Source: Allobacillus halotolerans | Lineage (GTDB): Bacteria > Bacillota > Bacilli > Bacillales > Alkalibacillaceae | Reading direction: 5' to 3' (one strand) | NCBI RefSeq assembly: GCF_028743495.1 | Contig: NZ_CP117968.1 | Length of the DNA: 64,000 bases | Shown: piece by piece, positions 8,698 to 17,504 of the stretch | Numbering within the stretch: the stretch's first letter is position 1 | Layout: the number at the start of each line of letters is the position of its first letter | Notes under the pieces: model-generated | What the model saw: only the letters and a program-made list of their open reading frames with translations | Told to the model about the DNA's origin: nothing | Database searches by the model: none | Position numbers and translations under genes: made by a program

Positions 8698-9368
8698 TTT
8701 TTACGACCCCCTTGATGCAAACCTGGATTCTGCCTTTGCAACTCCACATCTTTTTGCTGTTGTTCATTGTCTTCCGTCTCAGAAGCACCTGATTCACTTA
8801 CTTCACTTCGTTTCACAAGCGAATAATCTCCCTGCTTCCTTCTCCGTTTAATTTCCGTCAAAATCGGATCCTGTGTTCCATCGATGAGTTCCTTATGACG
8901 GATATTCAAAACGGCTTCCATCGCATATTGGATTCCAGCAAAGAAAAACCCTAACGGAATGAAAATCGACACTAGATAATAGGGAACTTGCAAGGCAGGA
9001 GTGGTTCGTCCTGTTTCCATTAATATGAGGACGTATTCAATAGATAAGTAACTTAAGTAGAATAATAGAATTGAAGTGAAAATAGTAACGAAAATAACGA
9101 GCGCTTTTCTCACTTTATATGGTAAAAATTCAACAATCGCTGTCATTTTCAAATGCCTGCCCCAACGTGCACAAAAACTGAGACCAACAAACGTAATCAA
9201 AATAATCAGAAACTGACCCACTTCTTCGGCAAATGTCCACGAGTTGTTAAAAACACTCCTCGCAATAACATTTCCGAGCAAAACAAGGGTGATGGCGATT
9301 AAAGCATAACTGATCATCCAGCCTTCTACTTTCGCTTGAATACGATCAATTTTTCTTAACCAATTCAT
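8694..9368 (-). CDS. dctQ: TRAP transporter small permease DctQ
   Basis: A 224-residue protein with four transmembrane helices (roughly residues 18 to 38, 48 to 66, 90 to 112 and 130 to 150), the layout of the TRAP small subunit that pairs with DctM. The segment SWTFAEEVGQFLIILITFVGLSFC is characteristic. The last 60 residues form a hydrophilic, charged tail ending in a Gln-rich stretch, longer than in the usual 160 to 180-residue family members. It is the first gene of the transporter operon and overlaps dctM by 4 bp. Confidence 0.9.
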   Translation of the reverse strand: MNWLRKIDRIQAKVEGWMISYALIAITLVLLGNVIARSVFNNSWTFAEEVGQFLIILITFVGLSFCARWGRHLKMTAIVEFLPYKVRKALVIFVTIFTSILLFYLSYLSIEYVLILMETGRTTPALQVPYYLVSIFIPLGFFFAGIQYAMEAVLNIRHKELIDGTQDPILTEIKRRRKQGDYSLVKRSEVSESGASETEDNEQQQKDVELQRQNPGLHQGGRKK

Positions 9369-9512
9369 TGAAAGATGCCCCCCCTAAATTCCTTGCTTCC
9401 TAACTCTTCTTCCAACATAAATACCCGCAATTTTACCCATTAAACTAGAAAAAGCTAGCGAATCAGAACCAGTTTTTCCCACACTTGGCGAATCACCTCT
9501 TATTTTGCAGAA

Positions 9513-9551
9513 CAAAAAAGATGACCCCGAACTAGTCGAAATCATCTTTAA
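9513..9551 (-). terminator. Intrinsic terminator after the FAH-family gene
   Basis: On the minus strand AAAGATGA pairs with TCATCTTT, with additional weak inner pairing, and a T-run follows. It separates the AEC/FAH unit from the dctQMP unit, so the TRAP genes need a promoter between 9369 and 9512; none was clear. Confidence 0.8.
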
Positions 9552-9581
9552 CAATTGAGACTATTATTTTCTTTCTGCAGA

Positions 9582-10436
9582 CTACTGCTCGCCAATCGGA
9601 TTTTCAAGCGCTCCGATTCCTTCAATTTCTACGCGAACCTTGTCGCCTTTTTTCAAAAACTTCGGTGGTTTGTACCCTTTTCCGACACCACTCGGCGTTC
9701 CAGTTGTGATGATATCGCCTGGATACAACGTCATCCCTGTTGAAAGCAGTGAGAGTAAATAAGGTACATGAAAAATCATATCTTTTGTATTTCCATCCTG
9801 TCGCATTTCTTCATTCACAAACGTACGAATGGAGAGGTTGTCCGGTTGAGCCAACTCGTCTTTTGTCACGATGACAGGCCCCATCGGACCAAACGTATCC
9901 AATGACTTAGCACGGAAAAATTGTTTATGTCGTTTTTGCAAATCACGTGCCGAAATATCATTCAAAATCGTGTAACCAAACACATAATCCAAGGCTTCTT
10001 CTTCACTGAAATTCACACCTTGTTTGCCGATGATGACCGCTAATTCTCCCTCGTAATCTAGCTCACTTGTTATGGCTTCATGTGGCTCGACCGTCTCACC
10101 GTTGGCAATGATTGATGTAGGTGATTTTGAAAAGATGACTGGGTCTTTCGGAACAGCTTTTTCGTCACGATTTTCATCCATTTCGATCGCATGCTCGCGG
10201 TAGTTTTTGCCGACACTGATAATATTTTTCTCTGGAATATACGGCGCGCGTACGTTCACTTCGTCAACCGAGATCGAATGCTTGATTTCATTTTGAAAAT
10301 CGACGAACTGAAATCCTTGAATGACCGATAAAAGCGTCGGGAACAACTCGACTAATTTAGGATAATAGTCGATGTGATCTCCTTTCAATACTCCCCAATA
10401 CTGCTGATGATCCGTTTCAAAAGCGATAAATTTCAT
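9582..10436 (-). CDS. Fumarylacetoacetate hydrolase family protein
   Basis: A 284-residue enzyme of the FAH superfamily, which uses a divalent metal to cleave or rearrange beta-diketo or acylpyruvate acids. The N-terminal 70 residues are a small domain, followed by the catalytic part with NYREHAIEMD, PVIFSKSPTSII, the metal-binding region SELDYEGELAVIIGKQG, and TGTPSGVGKGYKPP near the end. Substrate candidates are acylpyruvates, 2-hydroxyhepta-2,4-diene-1,7-dioate or oxaloacetate. The start is the ATG at 10436, nine bases behind AAGGAGAGG; the longer frame has no ribosome site. It lies 17 bp behind an AEC permease gene and close to a carboxylate TRAP system. Confidence 0.88.
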   Translation of the reverse strand: MKFIAFETDHQQYWGVLKGDHIDYYPKLVELFPTLLSVIQGFQFVDFQNEIKHSISVDEVNVRAPYIPEKNIISVGKNYREHAIEMDENRDEKAVPKDPVIFSKSPTSIIANGETVEPHEAITSELDYEGELAVIIGKQGVNFSEEEALDYVFGYTILNDISARDLQKRHKQFFRAKSLDTFGPMGPVIVTKDELAQPDNLSIRTFVNEEMRQDGNTKDMIFHVPYLLSLLSTGMTLYPGDIITTGTPSGVGKGYKPPKFLKKGDKVRVEIEGIGALENPIGEQ

Positions 10437-10453
10437 GGGTACCCTCTCCTTTT

Positions 10454-11350
10454 TTATGTCAATATCCATAATAAGCCGGATATCGTAAATATACTGAGCA
10501 CAGTCGTGACCAGTGTAATACTTGAAACCAAATCCGGTCGCGCACGAAACTCAAGTGCAAACATCGTTGTCGTTGCAGCGGTCGGCATGGCCGCGATGAC
10601 GATCAATACGTTACCGAGCAAATCAGACATCGGAATAATCAAGACGAACAACCATGTAATAAGCGGTGAAATAATTAATCGTAATGACGATGATAAAGCC
10701 ACTTTACTCACATCAAACTCACGGAAAGCGATATTGGCCAGTTGCATCCCAAGCCCGACCATCATGAGTGGAATCGCAACAGCGGCTAGCATATTGACGA
10801 CTTCCATCGCTTGAGTCGCAAGCTCAATATTCAACCACTTCATCAAGAAAGCAAGGAGCATCGCGTAAGTGGCGGGCATTTTCAAAATGGTCAATAACGC
10901 TTGTTTCATTCCACTCTTGCCACGTGATGCGTAATAGATTCCGAAAAAATTCATTTGGATTGTCTGTATAGACATAAATAACACCGCATAAACAAAAGCT
11001 TCTTCACCAAACGCAAACAAAATGACCGGTGAACCATAATTCCCAGCGTTCATAAAAGCATTTGATAAAATCATACCACTTTCGACAGAACGTTCCCATC
11101 GAAAAATAACCGATAAGATCTTATTGATGAAAATCATCGCAAACAAAATAATGAAGGACATGAGTAGAATCTTACTAAACTCCCCCGATAAATCCCTCGT
11201 ATAAAAGGCTTCAAACACGAGTGCAGGAACAAATATGTAGATCGTTACCGCAGAGACGGAACGGACATCCATCTTACGGATTCGCTGCAAAACGTATCCG
11301 AGAGCGAAAATAGATACAATTGGTAAGATAACTTCAATAAAAATAGACAA
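10454..11350 (-). CDS. AEC (auxin efflux carrier) family permease
   Basis: A 298-residue membrane protein with about ten transmembrane helices in two similar halves, typical of the AEC family. Bacterial members include malonate and malate carriers. Conserved sections include NAGNYGSPVILFAFG (about residue 100), MPATYAMLLAFLMKW, IPLMMVGLGMQLA and MPTAATTTMFALEF. The start seems to be TTG behind GGAGA. It directly precedes the FAH-family gene and probably shares its transcript, which suggests a small organic acid taken up and then cleaved. This is inference from context. Confidence 0.85.
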   Translation of the reverse strand: MSIFIEVILPIVSIFALGYVLQRIRKMDVRSVSAVTIYIFVPALVFEAFYTRDLSGEFSKILLMSFIILFAMIFINKILSVIFRWERSVESGMILSNAFMNAGNYGSPVILFAFGEEAFVYAVLFMSIQTIQMNFFGIYYASRGKSGMKQALLTILKMPATYAMLLAFLMKWLNIELATQAMEVVNMLAAVAIPLMMVGLGMQLANIAFREFDVSKVALSSSLRLIISPLITWLFVLIIPMSDLLGNVLIVIAAMPTAATTTMFALEFRARPDLVSSITLVTTVLSIFTISGLLWILT

Positions 11351-11571
11351 CTAGCTGCATCTCCTCTATCTTTATACTTCTTTCACTACTATAACGCATC
11401 ATAAGCTTTGGCGAAATAGCGCGAAACGACGAACGTTAATTAAAAGAACACCGACAGTTGATGACAAAACTATCCATAAAAACCTACTTCACCTAGTTAA
11501 GGGAATATGGTAGACTTATAATACAAAAAACTGTTAAATGATTAGTAGCTTTTGACTAGGAGGAGTTTTAA

Positions 11572-12339
11572 TTGATCGAAATGAATAGTCATATCCTACC
11601 GGGAAGGGGGACGAGTCCTAAGTCCGTCCATGAAAGTATACAGATGGCCAAGGATGCGACCAAACATGGTATTCGTACCATTGTTGCAACACCTCGTCAC
11701 CTCGATGGGAATAATGACAATCCTAAGTTGGATATACTGGAAGATGTCATCCATTTTAGAAATGAGCTCGAGCAAGCCAATATTCCACTAACGGTTTTAG
11801 CGGGCCAGGAAATCCGATTATCTTGGGATCTATTGGAGCGTTTAGAAAAAAATGAACTACTCTCGATCAACGAAAAATCAACGTATATATTGATTGAGTT
11901 TCCACCCAACCATATCCCGAAATTTTCCGAACAAATATTATTTGACCTACAAATGAAAGGATACATACCAATCATTGCTCACCCGGAAAGAAACAATGAA
12001 TTTTTCAAAAGACCACAATTCTTATATAATTTGGTCAAGAAAGGAATGCTCGTCCAACTGACAGCAGGCAGTGTCACCGGACGATTCGGGAAGAAAATCG
12101 CCAAGTTCGCACATGAATTGATGGGAGCAAATTTAGTGCACTTTATTTCTTCTGAAGCAAACCATACGAGGAAATATCCATTCGAATTAAAAGAAGCATA
12201 CAAAAAAATAGAGAAAAGCTTCGGAAAACAAATGCATTATTATTTTTTGGAGAATACACAAGCATTAATCGAAAATGAAACGATCTTTGCAGAACCACCG
12301 ACGCGGATTAAATCAAAAAAGTTCTTTGGAATTATTTGA
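11572..12339 (+). CDS. CpsB/YwqE-like PHP protein with degenerate metal ligands (likely pseudo-phosphatase)
   Basis: A 255-residue protein that aligns end to end with Bacillus YwqE, a manganese-dependent tyrosine phosphatase of the PHP fold. Length and C-terminus match (EPPTRIKSKKFFGII). The conserved core ATP.H, GQEIR (residues 78 to 82), YILIEFP and IAHPERN (135 to 141) is there. However, several metal ligands differ from the family: the opening D-x-H-x-H reads E3, N5, H7; ATPHH reads ATPRH (R42); and SDAHN reads SEANH (E195, N197). The DDGA loop is also missing. E80 and H137 remain. Start is TTG behind AGGAGGAG. No tyrosine kinase or capsule genes are nearby. Confidence 0.85.
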   Translation: MIEMNSHILPGRGTSPKSVHESIQMAKDATKHGIRTIVATPRHLDGNNDNPKLDILEDVIHFRNELEQANIPLTVLAGQEIRLSWDLLERLEKNELLSINEKSTYILIEFPPNHIPKFSEQILFDLQMKGYIPIIAHPERNNEFFKRPQFLYNLVKKGMLVQLTAGSVTGRFGKKIAKFAHELMGANLVHFISSEANHTRKYPFELKEAYKKIEKSFGKQMHYYFLENTQALIENETIFAEPPTRIKSKKFFGII

Positions 12340-12385
12340 GAGGGCATCCAATCAACAGGAACAAAATAAGCGAGGGTAGAAGCGT

Positions 12386-13132
12386 ATGAATAGAAACCTT
12401 ATGATCAGTGATATCCATGGACATTTGAATGCGTTTGAGCAGTTACTTGCAAAAGTGGATTATCAACCAGCGCATGACCAATTAATTTTACTCGGGGATT
12501 ATATTGACCGCGGCCCCGCCAGTAAAGAAACAATTGAATTTGTCATGGATTTACAAGCAAATGGCGCAATTGTTTTACGTGGAAACCACGATGACTGGTT
12601 CCTTCAGTGGCTTCAAGATCCAAGTCAAGTGTCGCCAAACTTTTTATTGAACGGTGGTATGGAAACCATCCAATCCTATCTCCATGAGTTGGGGGATGAC
12701 TTTTCCATCCAAAAACAAACGGAATGGGCTACGTCTATTCGAGAAAATCACCCCACACATATCAACTTTTTGAATGATTTACCACTCTATTATGAACACG
12801 AAGCGTTTATCTGCGTTCATGCTGGCATTGATCCGCTCCAAATCGATTGGAAAAACACCTCGAAGGAAGATTTCCTGTGGATTCGAAAAGAATTTCACAA
12901 CAGTATCATTGATGCCAACAAACCAATCATCTTTGGTCACACACCGACAAAAGGACTGCAAAAACATGCCGGCATCTACTTTAATGACAATAAAATCGGT
13001 ATTGATGGTGGCTATACATTTGGCTATCAATTGAACTGCTTAATCTATGAGCAAAACGAATTCACCGAAGCGGCTGTCACAAAAGAAGAAATAGAAAATG
13101 GCATGACTCGACAATTATTTCCGAGGAAATAA
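12386..13132 (+). CDS. Serine/threonine-type metallophosphatase (PrpE/ApaH-like)
   Basis: A 248-residue cytoplasmic phosphoesterase of the PPP superfamily. The full motif set is visible: DIHGH (about residues 8 to 12), GDYIDRGP (37 to 44), RGNHDDWF (68 to 75), a His in VHAGIDP (about 147) and GHTPTKG (about 187), which together bind two metal ions. Members act on phosphoproteins or diadenosine tetraphosphate; which applies here is unknown. It follows the CpsB-like gene by 46 bp in the same direction, so the two are probably cotranscribed. The pairing of an active phosphatase with a degenerate one is notable. Confidence 0.9.
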   Translation: MNRNLMISDIHGHLNAFEQLLAKVDYQPAHDQLILLGDYIDRGPASKETIEFVMDLQANGAIVLRGNHDDWFLQWLQDPSQVSPNFLLNGGMETIQSYLHELGDDFSIQKQTEWATSIRENHPTHINFLNDLPLYYEHEAFICVHAGIDPLQIDWKNTSKEDFLWIRKEFHNSIIDANKPIIFGHTPTKGLQKHAGIYFNDNKIGIDGGYTFGYQLNCLIYEQNEFTEAAVTKEEIENGMTRQLFPRK

Positions 13133-13157
13133 TTTTGTCGAACCATACCTGATGTAA

Positions 13158-13694
13158 TTAAGATAAGAAAATTGCTCCATAAGCGAGCGCCCCAACAATG
13201 ACGAGCGCCGGGTGAATATTTAACCGTTCCAAGAATATAAAACTTAAAACGACCAAGATGATTGTGTGAACGATTCCGGCATCAAAATAAGACGTCTCAA
13301 AAAATTGGTAGGCTAAAACGGCCAATAATACGGCAATGGTCGGGCGAATTAACGCTGTCATTCTCTTTACTTTCGGTGAATCTTTGAATTTATTCAATAG
13401 ATTGAGAAGAAGGATCATGGCGACTAACGTCGGTATAACCGTCGCCGCTAATGCGACTAATGAACCAAGTACCCCAGCTACTTCAAATCCAATATACCCC
13501 GCCATTTTCGTAGCGATTGGACCTGGAAGGGCGTTCCCCATCGCCAACACTTCACCAAACTCCTGACGTGTCATGAACTCATACCGCTGAACGACTTCAA
13601 TTTCAATTAACGGTATAATAGCCGGACCGCCACCATACCCTACAATCCCTGGAATAAAAAAAGCTAAAAATAAATACCATAAATCCAAAAGCAT
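13158..13694 (-). CDS. Chromate transporter, half-size subunit
   Basis: A 178-residue membrane protein of the CHR family. Full-length ChrA proteins contain two such halves; here the halves are separate genes, the known short-chain pair form. Conserved motifs are PGIVGYGGGPAIIPLIEIEVV and the GNALPGPIATKMAGYIGF section at about residues 52 to 69. It starts 4 bp after the upstream half-size gene, so a heterodimer is likely. The actual substrate may be chromate, sulfate or another anion. Confidence 0.9.
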   Translation of the reverse strand: MLLDLWYLFLAFFIPGIVGYGGGPAIIPLIEIEVVQRYEFMTRQEFGEVLAMGNALPGPIATKMAGYIGFEVAGVLGSLVALAATVIPTLVAMILLLNLLNKFKDSPKVKRMTALIRPTIAVLLAVLAYQFFETSYFDAGIVHTIILVVLSFIFLERLNIHPALVIVGALAYGAIFLS

Positions 13695-13698
13695 CCAT

Positions 13699-14262
13699 TT
13701 ACGCCCCTTTCTTCTTTGGTTTCGTCGTCAGCGCATAGATGATTAAAGCCCCAATTAAGAGGACTGGATGCCAACTAAGTACAACATAAACAATAATACT
13801 GACAATACTTAAACTAATCGCAATCGGTAACCCTAATCCCTTATTCGAATTTCTAAAAAAGTTAAACGCCAACATAAAGAGTAACACACCGACGACCGGC
13901 GCGATTGCTTGCGTCATCCCTTGAACAATCGGCGAATCTCGAAAACTGACCAAAAAGCTGATCAATGCAATCATCAAAAGCACTGTCGGAAGCACCGCAG
14001 CGATTAAAGCACCGATCATACCCGTGAACCCACCAATCCGGTAACCGATATAACCAGCCATTTTTGTCATAATTGGACCCGGAAGCGAATTTCCGAGCGC
14101 TAACACATTACCAAACTCCTCGTCATCCATCCATTTATACTGATGAACAACCTCTTTATGAACTAATGGGATCGTTGATGGACCTCCCCCATATCCTAAT
14201 AAACCTGTTCGCAAAAAACTGATGAATAAATCCTTATTTACATCCCATTTCGATTTCGTCAT
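13699..14262 (-). CDS. Chromate transporter, half-size subunit (upstream partner)
   Basis: A 187-residue CHR-family half protein, recognisable by GLLGYGGGPSTIPLVHKEVV and GNSLPGPIMTKMAGYIGYRIG. It is clearly paralogous to the next gene and the pair forms a two-gene operon. The start is taken as ATG 14262 behind GGAGGG; a GTG three codons earlier is too close to the ribosome site. Its 5' side faces a large CATAT repeat array and the divergent Lrp regulator gene. Confidence 0.9.
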   Translation of the reverse strand: MTKSKWDVNKDLFISFLRTGLLGYGGGPSTIPLVHKEVVHQYKWMDDEEFGNVLALGNSLPGPIMTKMAGYIGYRIGGFTGMIGALIAAVLPTVLLMIALISFLVSFRDSPIVQGMTQAIAPVVGVLLFMLAFNFFRNSNKGLGLPIAISLSIVSIIVYVVLSWHPVLLIGALIIYALTTKPKKKGA

Positions 14263-14304
14263 CAATGGCACCCTCCTTTCACTTTCTTTAAAATTTATTT
14301 AGTA

Positions 14305-15045
14305 TGCAGGCTCATATATCTTGCATTTGGGTGCATATATTTTGGTTTGGGTACATATGTTTACCGAGCGGGTGCATATATTTTCGTTTTGGGTCCATAT
14401 ATTTTTGTTCCGGGTCCATATATCCGATGATTGGGTACATATATTATTGAATCAGGCTCATATATTATTGAACCGGGCGCATATATTTAGAAAATGGGCA
14501 CATTTAATTGTTTCCCAGGATCATATATTTATCGCTCATACTTCGAGCTCATTTTTTGTGGCTCGCGTCATCATTAACAACGCGCGCGCATATATCCATG
14601 TTTCGGGCACATTTTTTAGTTGCTCGGGCTTATATATTTGCCGTGCGGGCTCATATATCTTGTATTTGGGTGCATATATTTATAGAGCGGGCTCATATAT
14701 CCGTAGATTGGGCGCATACATCCGTGATTTGGACTCATATATTATTGATTCCGGTTCATATATCTATCATTTGGTTGCATATATTTTGAATCGAGCTCAT
14801 ATACCCATGTTTTAATTTCATATATTTACCGCTCGGACCAATATATTTCCGCACCTACCGTCGGATCCATAAGCCAATCAATCATGTCGGAAAATATTTC
14901 TGATTCGGCTCATATAAAACTGAATCAGTACCATATACTTCCCACTTGGGCGCAAATATCTAGATTTCAGGCCCATAACTGACCACAAAGGGCGCATATC
15001 TCATAACCTAGGGGTCATATCCCAAACTTTCGGTCGCATATATAC
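14305..15045 (+). repeat. 21-bp tandem repeat array, CATAT family (GGGCGCATATAT), about 35 units
   Basis: Successive 21-bp units carry GG(G)nnCATATAT followed by a variable, mostly AT-rich tail. The first eight units counted are all exactly 21 bp. A similar pair of units recurs about 339 bp apart (near 14311 and 14650). Towards 15045 the units become degenerate. This is the only array in the window lying between two divergent genes rather than beside a gene end; it occupies nearly the whole gap between the chromate transporter start and the Lrp promoter. Confidence 0.93.
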
Positions 15046-15126
15046 ATTCAACCAGCTATTCGTTTTTATTTTCAAGCCGATATACCTTTCAAAATGACAA
15101 CAAATCTCTTTTATTCAAAACAAAAA

Positions 15127-15155
15127 GTGACAGAACAATCAATCTTCTTTATAAT
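15127..15155 (+). promoter_or_regulatory. SigA-type promoter of the Lrp/AsnC regulator
   Basis: GTGACA (15127 to 15132) and TATAAT (15150 to 15155) are spaced by 17 bp, about 33 bp before the likely TTG start at 15188. Confidence 0.65.
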
Positions 15156-15187
15156 AGAAGTAAATTACAGGAAATGTGGTGAACATT

Positions 15188-15637
15188 TTGAAACTGACGG
15201 ATACGGATTTAAAAATTCTCAACATGCTCAGTGACAACGGTCGTATGTCTTATGTCGACCTCGCGAAAGAATTGGATCTTTCACGTGTCGCTGTACGAGA
15301 TCGAATCTATCAAATGCAAGAATCGGGCATTATTGAAAAATTCAGTGTCGTCATTAACTCAGAAAAAGTCGGCAAAGGAGTTTCCGCATTTTTCAATGTG
15401 GACTGTGAACCGAATTCACTGGTATACGTCGCCGAAAAATTAGCGGAAAACCCAAATGTCGCAAGCTGTTACCAAATGACTGGTCCAAGCACATTACATA
15501 CGCATGTACTTGTAGAAGATTTCACGAGTTTGGAAAAATTCATCAATGAGGAGCTATATGCCCTTGAAGGAATCAGTCATGTGGAAAGTCATATCTTGCT
15601 TCGCCGCTTTAAAAGTCGTACCGGTTTGAAGCTATAG
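15188..15637 (+). CDS. Lrp/AsnC family transcriptional regulator
   Basis: A 149-residue regulator with an N-terminal helix-turn-helix (LTDTDLKILNMLSDNGRMSY, then VDLAKELDLSRVAVRDRI) and a C-terminal RAM ligand-binding domain (about residues 65 to 145), typical for amino acid-sensing Lrp proteins. The start is uncertain: TTG at 15188 has GGTGA upstream and leaves a sensible 5' leader after the promoter; GTG at 15176 or 15179 would give a few extra residues. The regulated genes are unknown; the gamma-glutamyltransferase gene converges on it and shares its terminator. Confidence 0.9.
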   Translation: MKLTDTDLKILNMLSDNGRMSYVDLAKELDLSRVAVRDRIYQMQESGIIEKFSVVINSEKVGKGVSAFFNVDCEPNSLVYVAEKLAENPNVASCYQMTGPSTLHTHVLVEDFTSLEKFINEELYALEGISHVESHILLRRFKSRTGLKL

Positions 15638-15641
15638 AGAG

Positions 15642-15682
15642 AATCTCCTGTCTCGATTAAGAAGAGACAGGAGATTTTTTTG
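15642..15682. terminator. Bidirectional intrinsic terminator between lrp and the ywrD-like gene
   Basis: AATCTCCTGTCTC pairs perfectly with GAGACAGGAGATT around a nine-base loop, followed by a T-run on the plus strand. It sits between two convergent genes. Confidence 0.9.
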
Positions 15683-15691
15683 AATTTAATT

Positions 15692-17305
15692 TTACCATGC
15701 TGCGATGGAACCATCTGTACGCATTTCAGTTCCACCAGCCAATACACCTGTTTCCGGGTCGCGACAAATTATTTGTCCCCGGCCGAAATCACCGTGATCA
15801 ACCTCACGAATGATCTGATGTCCTTTGCGCTGCAAAGCTTGTGCCAAGTGTTCTGGGAACGATGGGTCAACTTTCACTTGTTTATCTTTCACCCATTGCC
15901 AACGCGGAGCATCCAGTGCTGCTTGTGGGTTCAATTGGAAATCTACCATATTCATCACAACTTGCGCATGTCCTTGCGGCTGCATAAAACCACCCATCAC
16001 GCCAAATGGACCAACCGGTTGATCTCCTTTTGATAGGAAGCCAGGTATAATCGTGTGATACGTTTGTTTGCCAGGCTTCAACACATTAACGTCATTTTCG
16101 TCTAGAGAGAATGTATGTCCTCTGTTTTGCATCGCAATTCCGGTACCTGGAACGACAATCCCTGAACCGAAGCCCATATAATTACTTTGGATAAAGGAAA
16201 CCATATTCCCTTCTCCATCTGCAGTTGATAAATAAACCGTACCACTGCTCTTCGGCTCACCCGCTTCAGGCATGATCGCTTCCTCGCCAATCAATCCACG
16301 ACGCTCTTCGGCATATTGCTCAGATAAGAGATCATTTACACGAACATTCATTTCTTTTTCTTCCGTAATATGTTTCAACCCATCTGCGAATGCTAGTTTC
16401 ATGGCTTCCATTTGCTTGTGGTATGTATCCACACTTTCTTTTTCCGTAAATTCAAAGCCCTTCAGCATGTTCAGTGCCATGAGTGCAACAAGACCCTGAC
16501 CGTTCGGCGGAATCTCCCAAACATCGTAGCCACGGTAATTGACTTTAATTGGATCTACCCACGTTGGCTCATAAGCTGCAAGGTCTTCTTTTGATAAAAA
16601 CCCACCATTCTCTTGGAAAAATGCATCGATTTGATCAGCGATATTCCCACGATAAAATGATTCGGCTTTCGTTTCCCCAATCTCTTTCAACGTTTTCGCA
16701 TGACCTTCTGACTTCCACATTTCACCGATTTTTGGTGCACGGCCATCTGGCGCAAACGTTTCAAACCAATGATTGAATTCCTTGTCTTTAAATATTTCTT
16801 TAAATTTCGTAACTGCTCTTTCCCAATTATGTCCCAATATTGGTGTCAATGGATATCCTTCAGACGCATACCGAACCGCAGGCTCCATCAGTTCTGAAAA
16901 TTCCAGCTTTCCAAATCGCTCGGATAATGCAGCCCATGCTGACGGGGCACCTGGTACGGTAACTGGTGTCATTCCAAATGTCGGCATCTCCTCATGTCCT
17001 TTTTCCTTCACTTTATCCACTGAAATCGAAGCTGGAGCACCGCCACTGGCATTTAGTCCGTAAATTTCATCTTTGATCCAAACGAGTGCGAAGGCATCTC
17101 CACCGATACCATTCGAAGTCGGCTCGACAACCGTCAATGCCGCTGCTGTCGCAATAGCTGCATCAACCGCATTCCCGCCTTTTTTCAGTATATCCAACCC
17201 AGCCTGCGCAGCAAGCGGTTGGGATGTTGCAACCATTCCATTTCGACTATACACCGTATTCCGCTTTGAGTTATACGGGTGATAACGCGCATCAAATTGA
17301 ACCAA
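15692..17305 (-). CDS. Gamma-glutamyltransferase family protein (YwrD-like)
   Basis: A 537-residue Ntn-hydrolase of the gamma-glutamyltranspeptidase family, which is made as a precursor and cleaves itself before a catalytic Thr. That Thr lies in SSGTVYLSTAD at about residue 350, followed by SNYMGFGSG. The N-terminal part has the family motif NAVDAAIATAAALTVVEP and NGIGGDAFALV. There is no signal peptide, so it should be cytoplasmic like Bacillus YwrD, with glutathione or another gamma-glutamyl compound as possible substrate. The start is TTG at 17305 with GGGAGAGG just upstream; the longer frame to 17362 lacks a ribosome site. Confidence 0.9.
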   Translation of the reverse strand: MVQFDARYHPYNSKRNTVYSRNGMVATSQPLAAQAGLDILKKGGNAVDAAIATAAALTVVEPTSNGIGGDAFALVWIKDEIYGLNASGGAPASISVDKVKEKGHEEMPTFGMTPVTVPGAPSAWAALSERFGKLEFSELMEPAVRYASEGYPLTPILGHNWERAVTKFKEIFKDKEFNHWFETFAPDGRAPKIGEMWKSEGHAKTLKEIGETKAESFYRGNIADQIDAFFQENGGFLSKEDLAAYEPTWVDPIKVNYRGYDVWEIPPNGQGLVALMALNMLKGFEFTEKESVDTYHKQMEAMKLAFADGLKHITEEKEMNVRVNDLLSEQYAEERRGLIGEEAIMPEAGEPKSSGTVYLSTADGEGNMVSFIQSNYMGFGSGIVVPGTGIAMQNRGHTFSLDENDVNVLKPGKQTYHTIIPGFLSKGDQPVGPFGVMGGFMQPQGHAQVVMNMVDFQLNPQAALDAPRWQWVKDKQVKVDPSFPEHLAQALQRKGHQIIREVDHGDFGRGQIICRDPETGVLAGGTEMRTDGSIAAW

Positions 17306-17504
17306 TTCAACCTCTCCCTTAATCTGTATTTTACAAAATGTTTGAATTATTAATATCATCATAACATAATTTTGACTATTTTTATCATTTAATTTCTTTT
17401 TGATGAAGATTTCTTGAATTAAAATATGTTTTTGTCCATTCTTATCCAGATTGCGCTTACATTTTGAGTGCTTTTTTTAAAAATTTCATTGTAAAAAGTA
17501 CTAA

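Noticed and set aside
8319..8797. Additional minus-strand frames within dctM and dctQ
   Set aside because: Shadow frames of well-supported TRAP genes, without ribosome sites.
14321..14815. 164-codon plus-strand frame in the CATAT array
   Set aside because: Same cause; another frame of the same array is open as well, and the sequence has no non-repetitive part.
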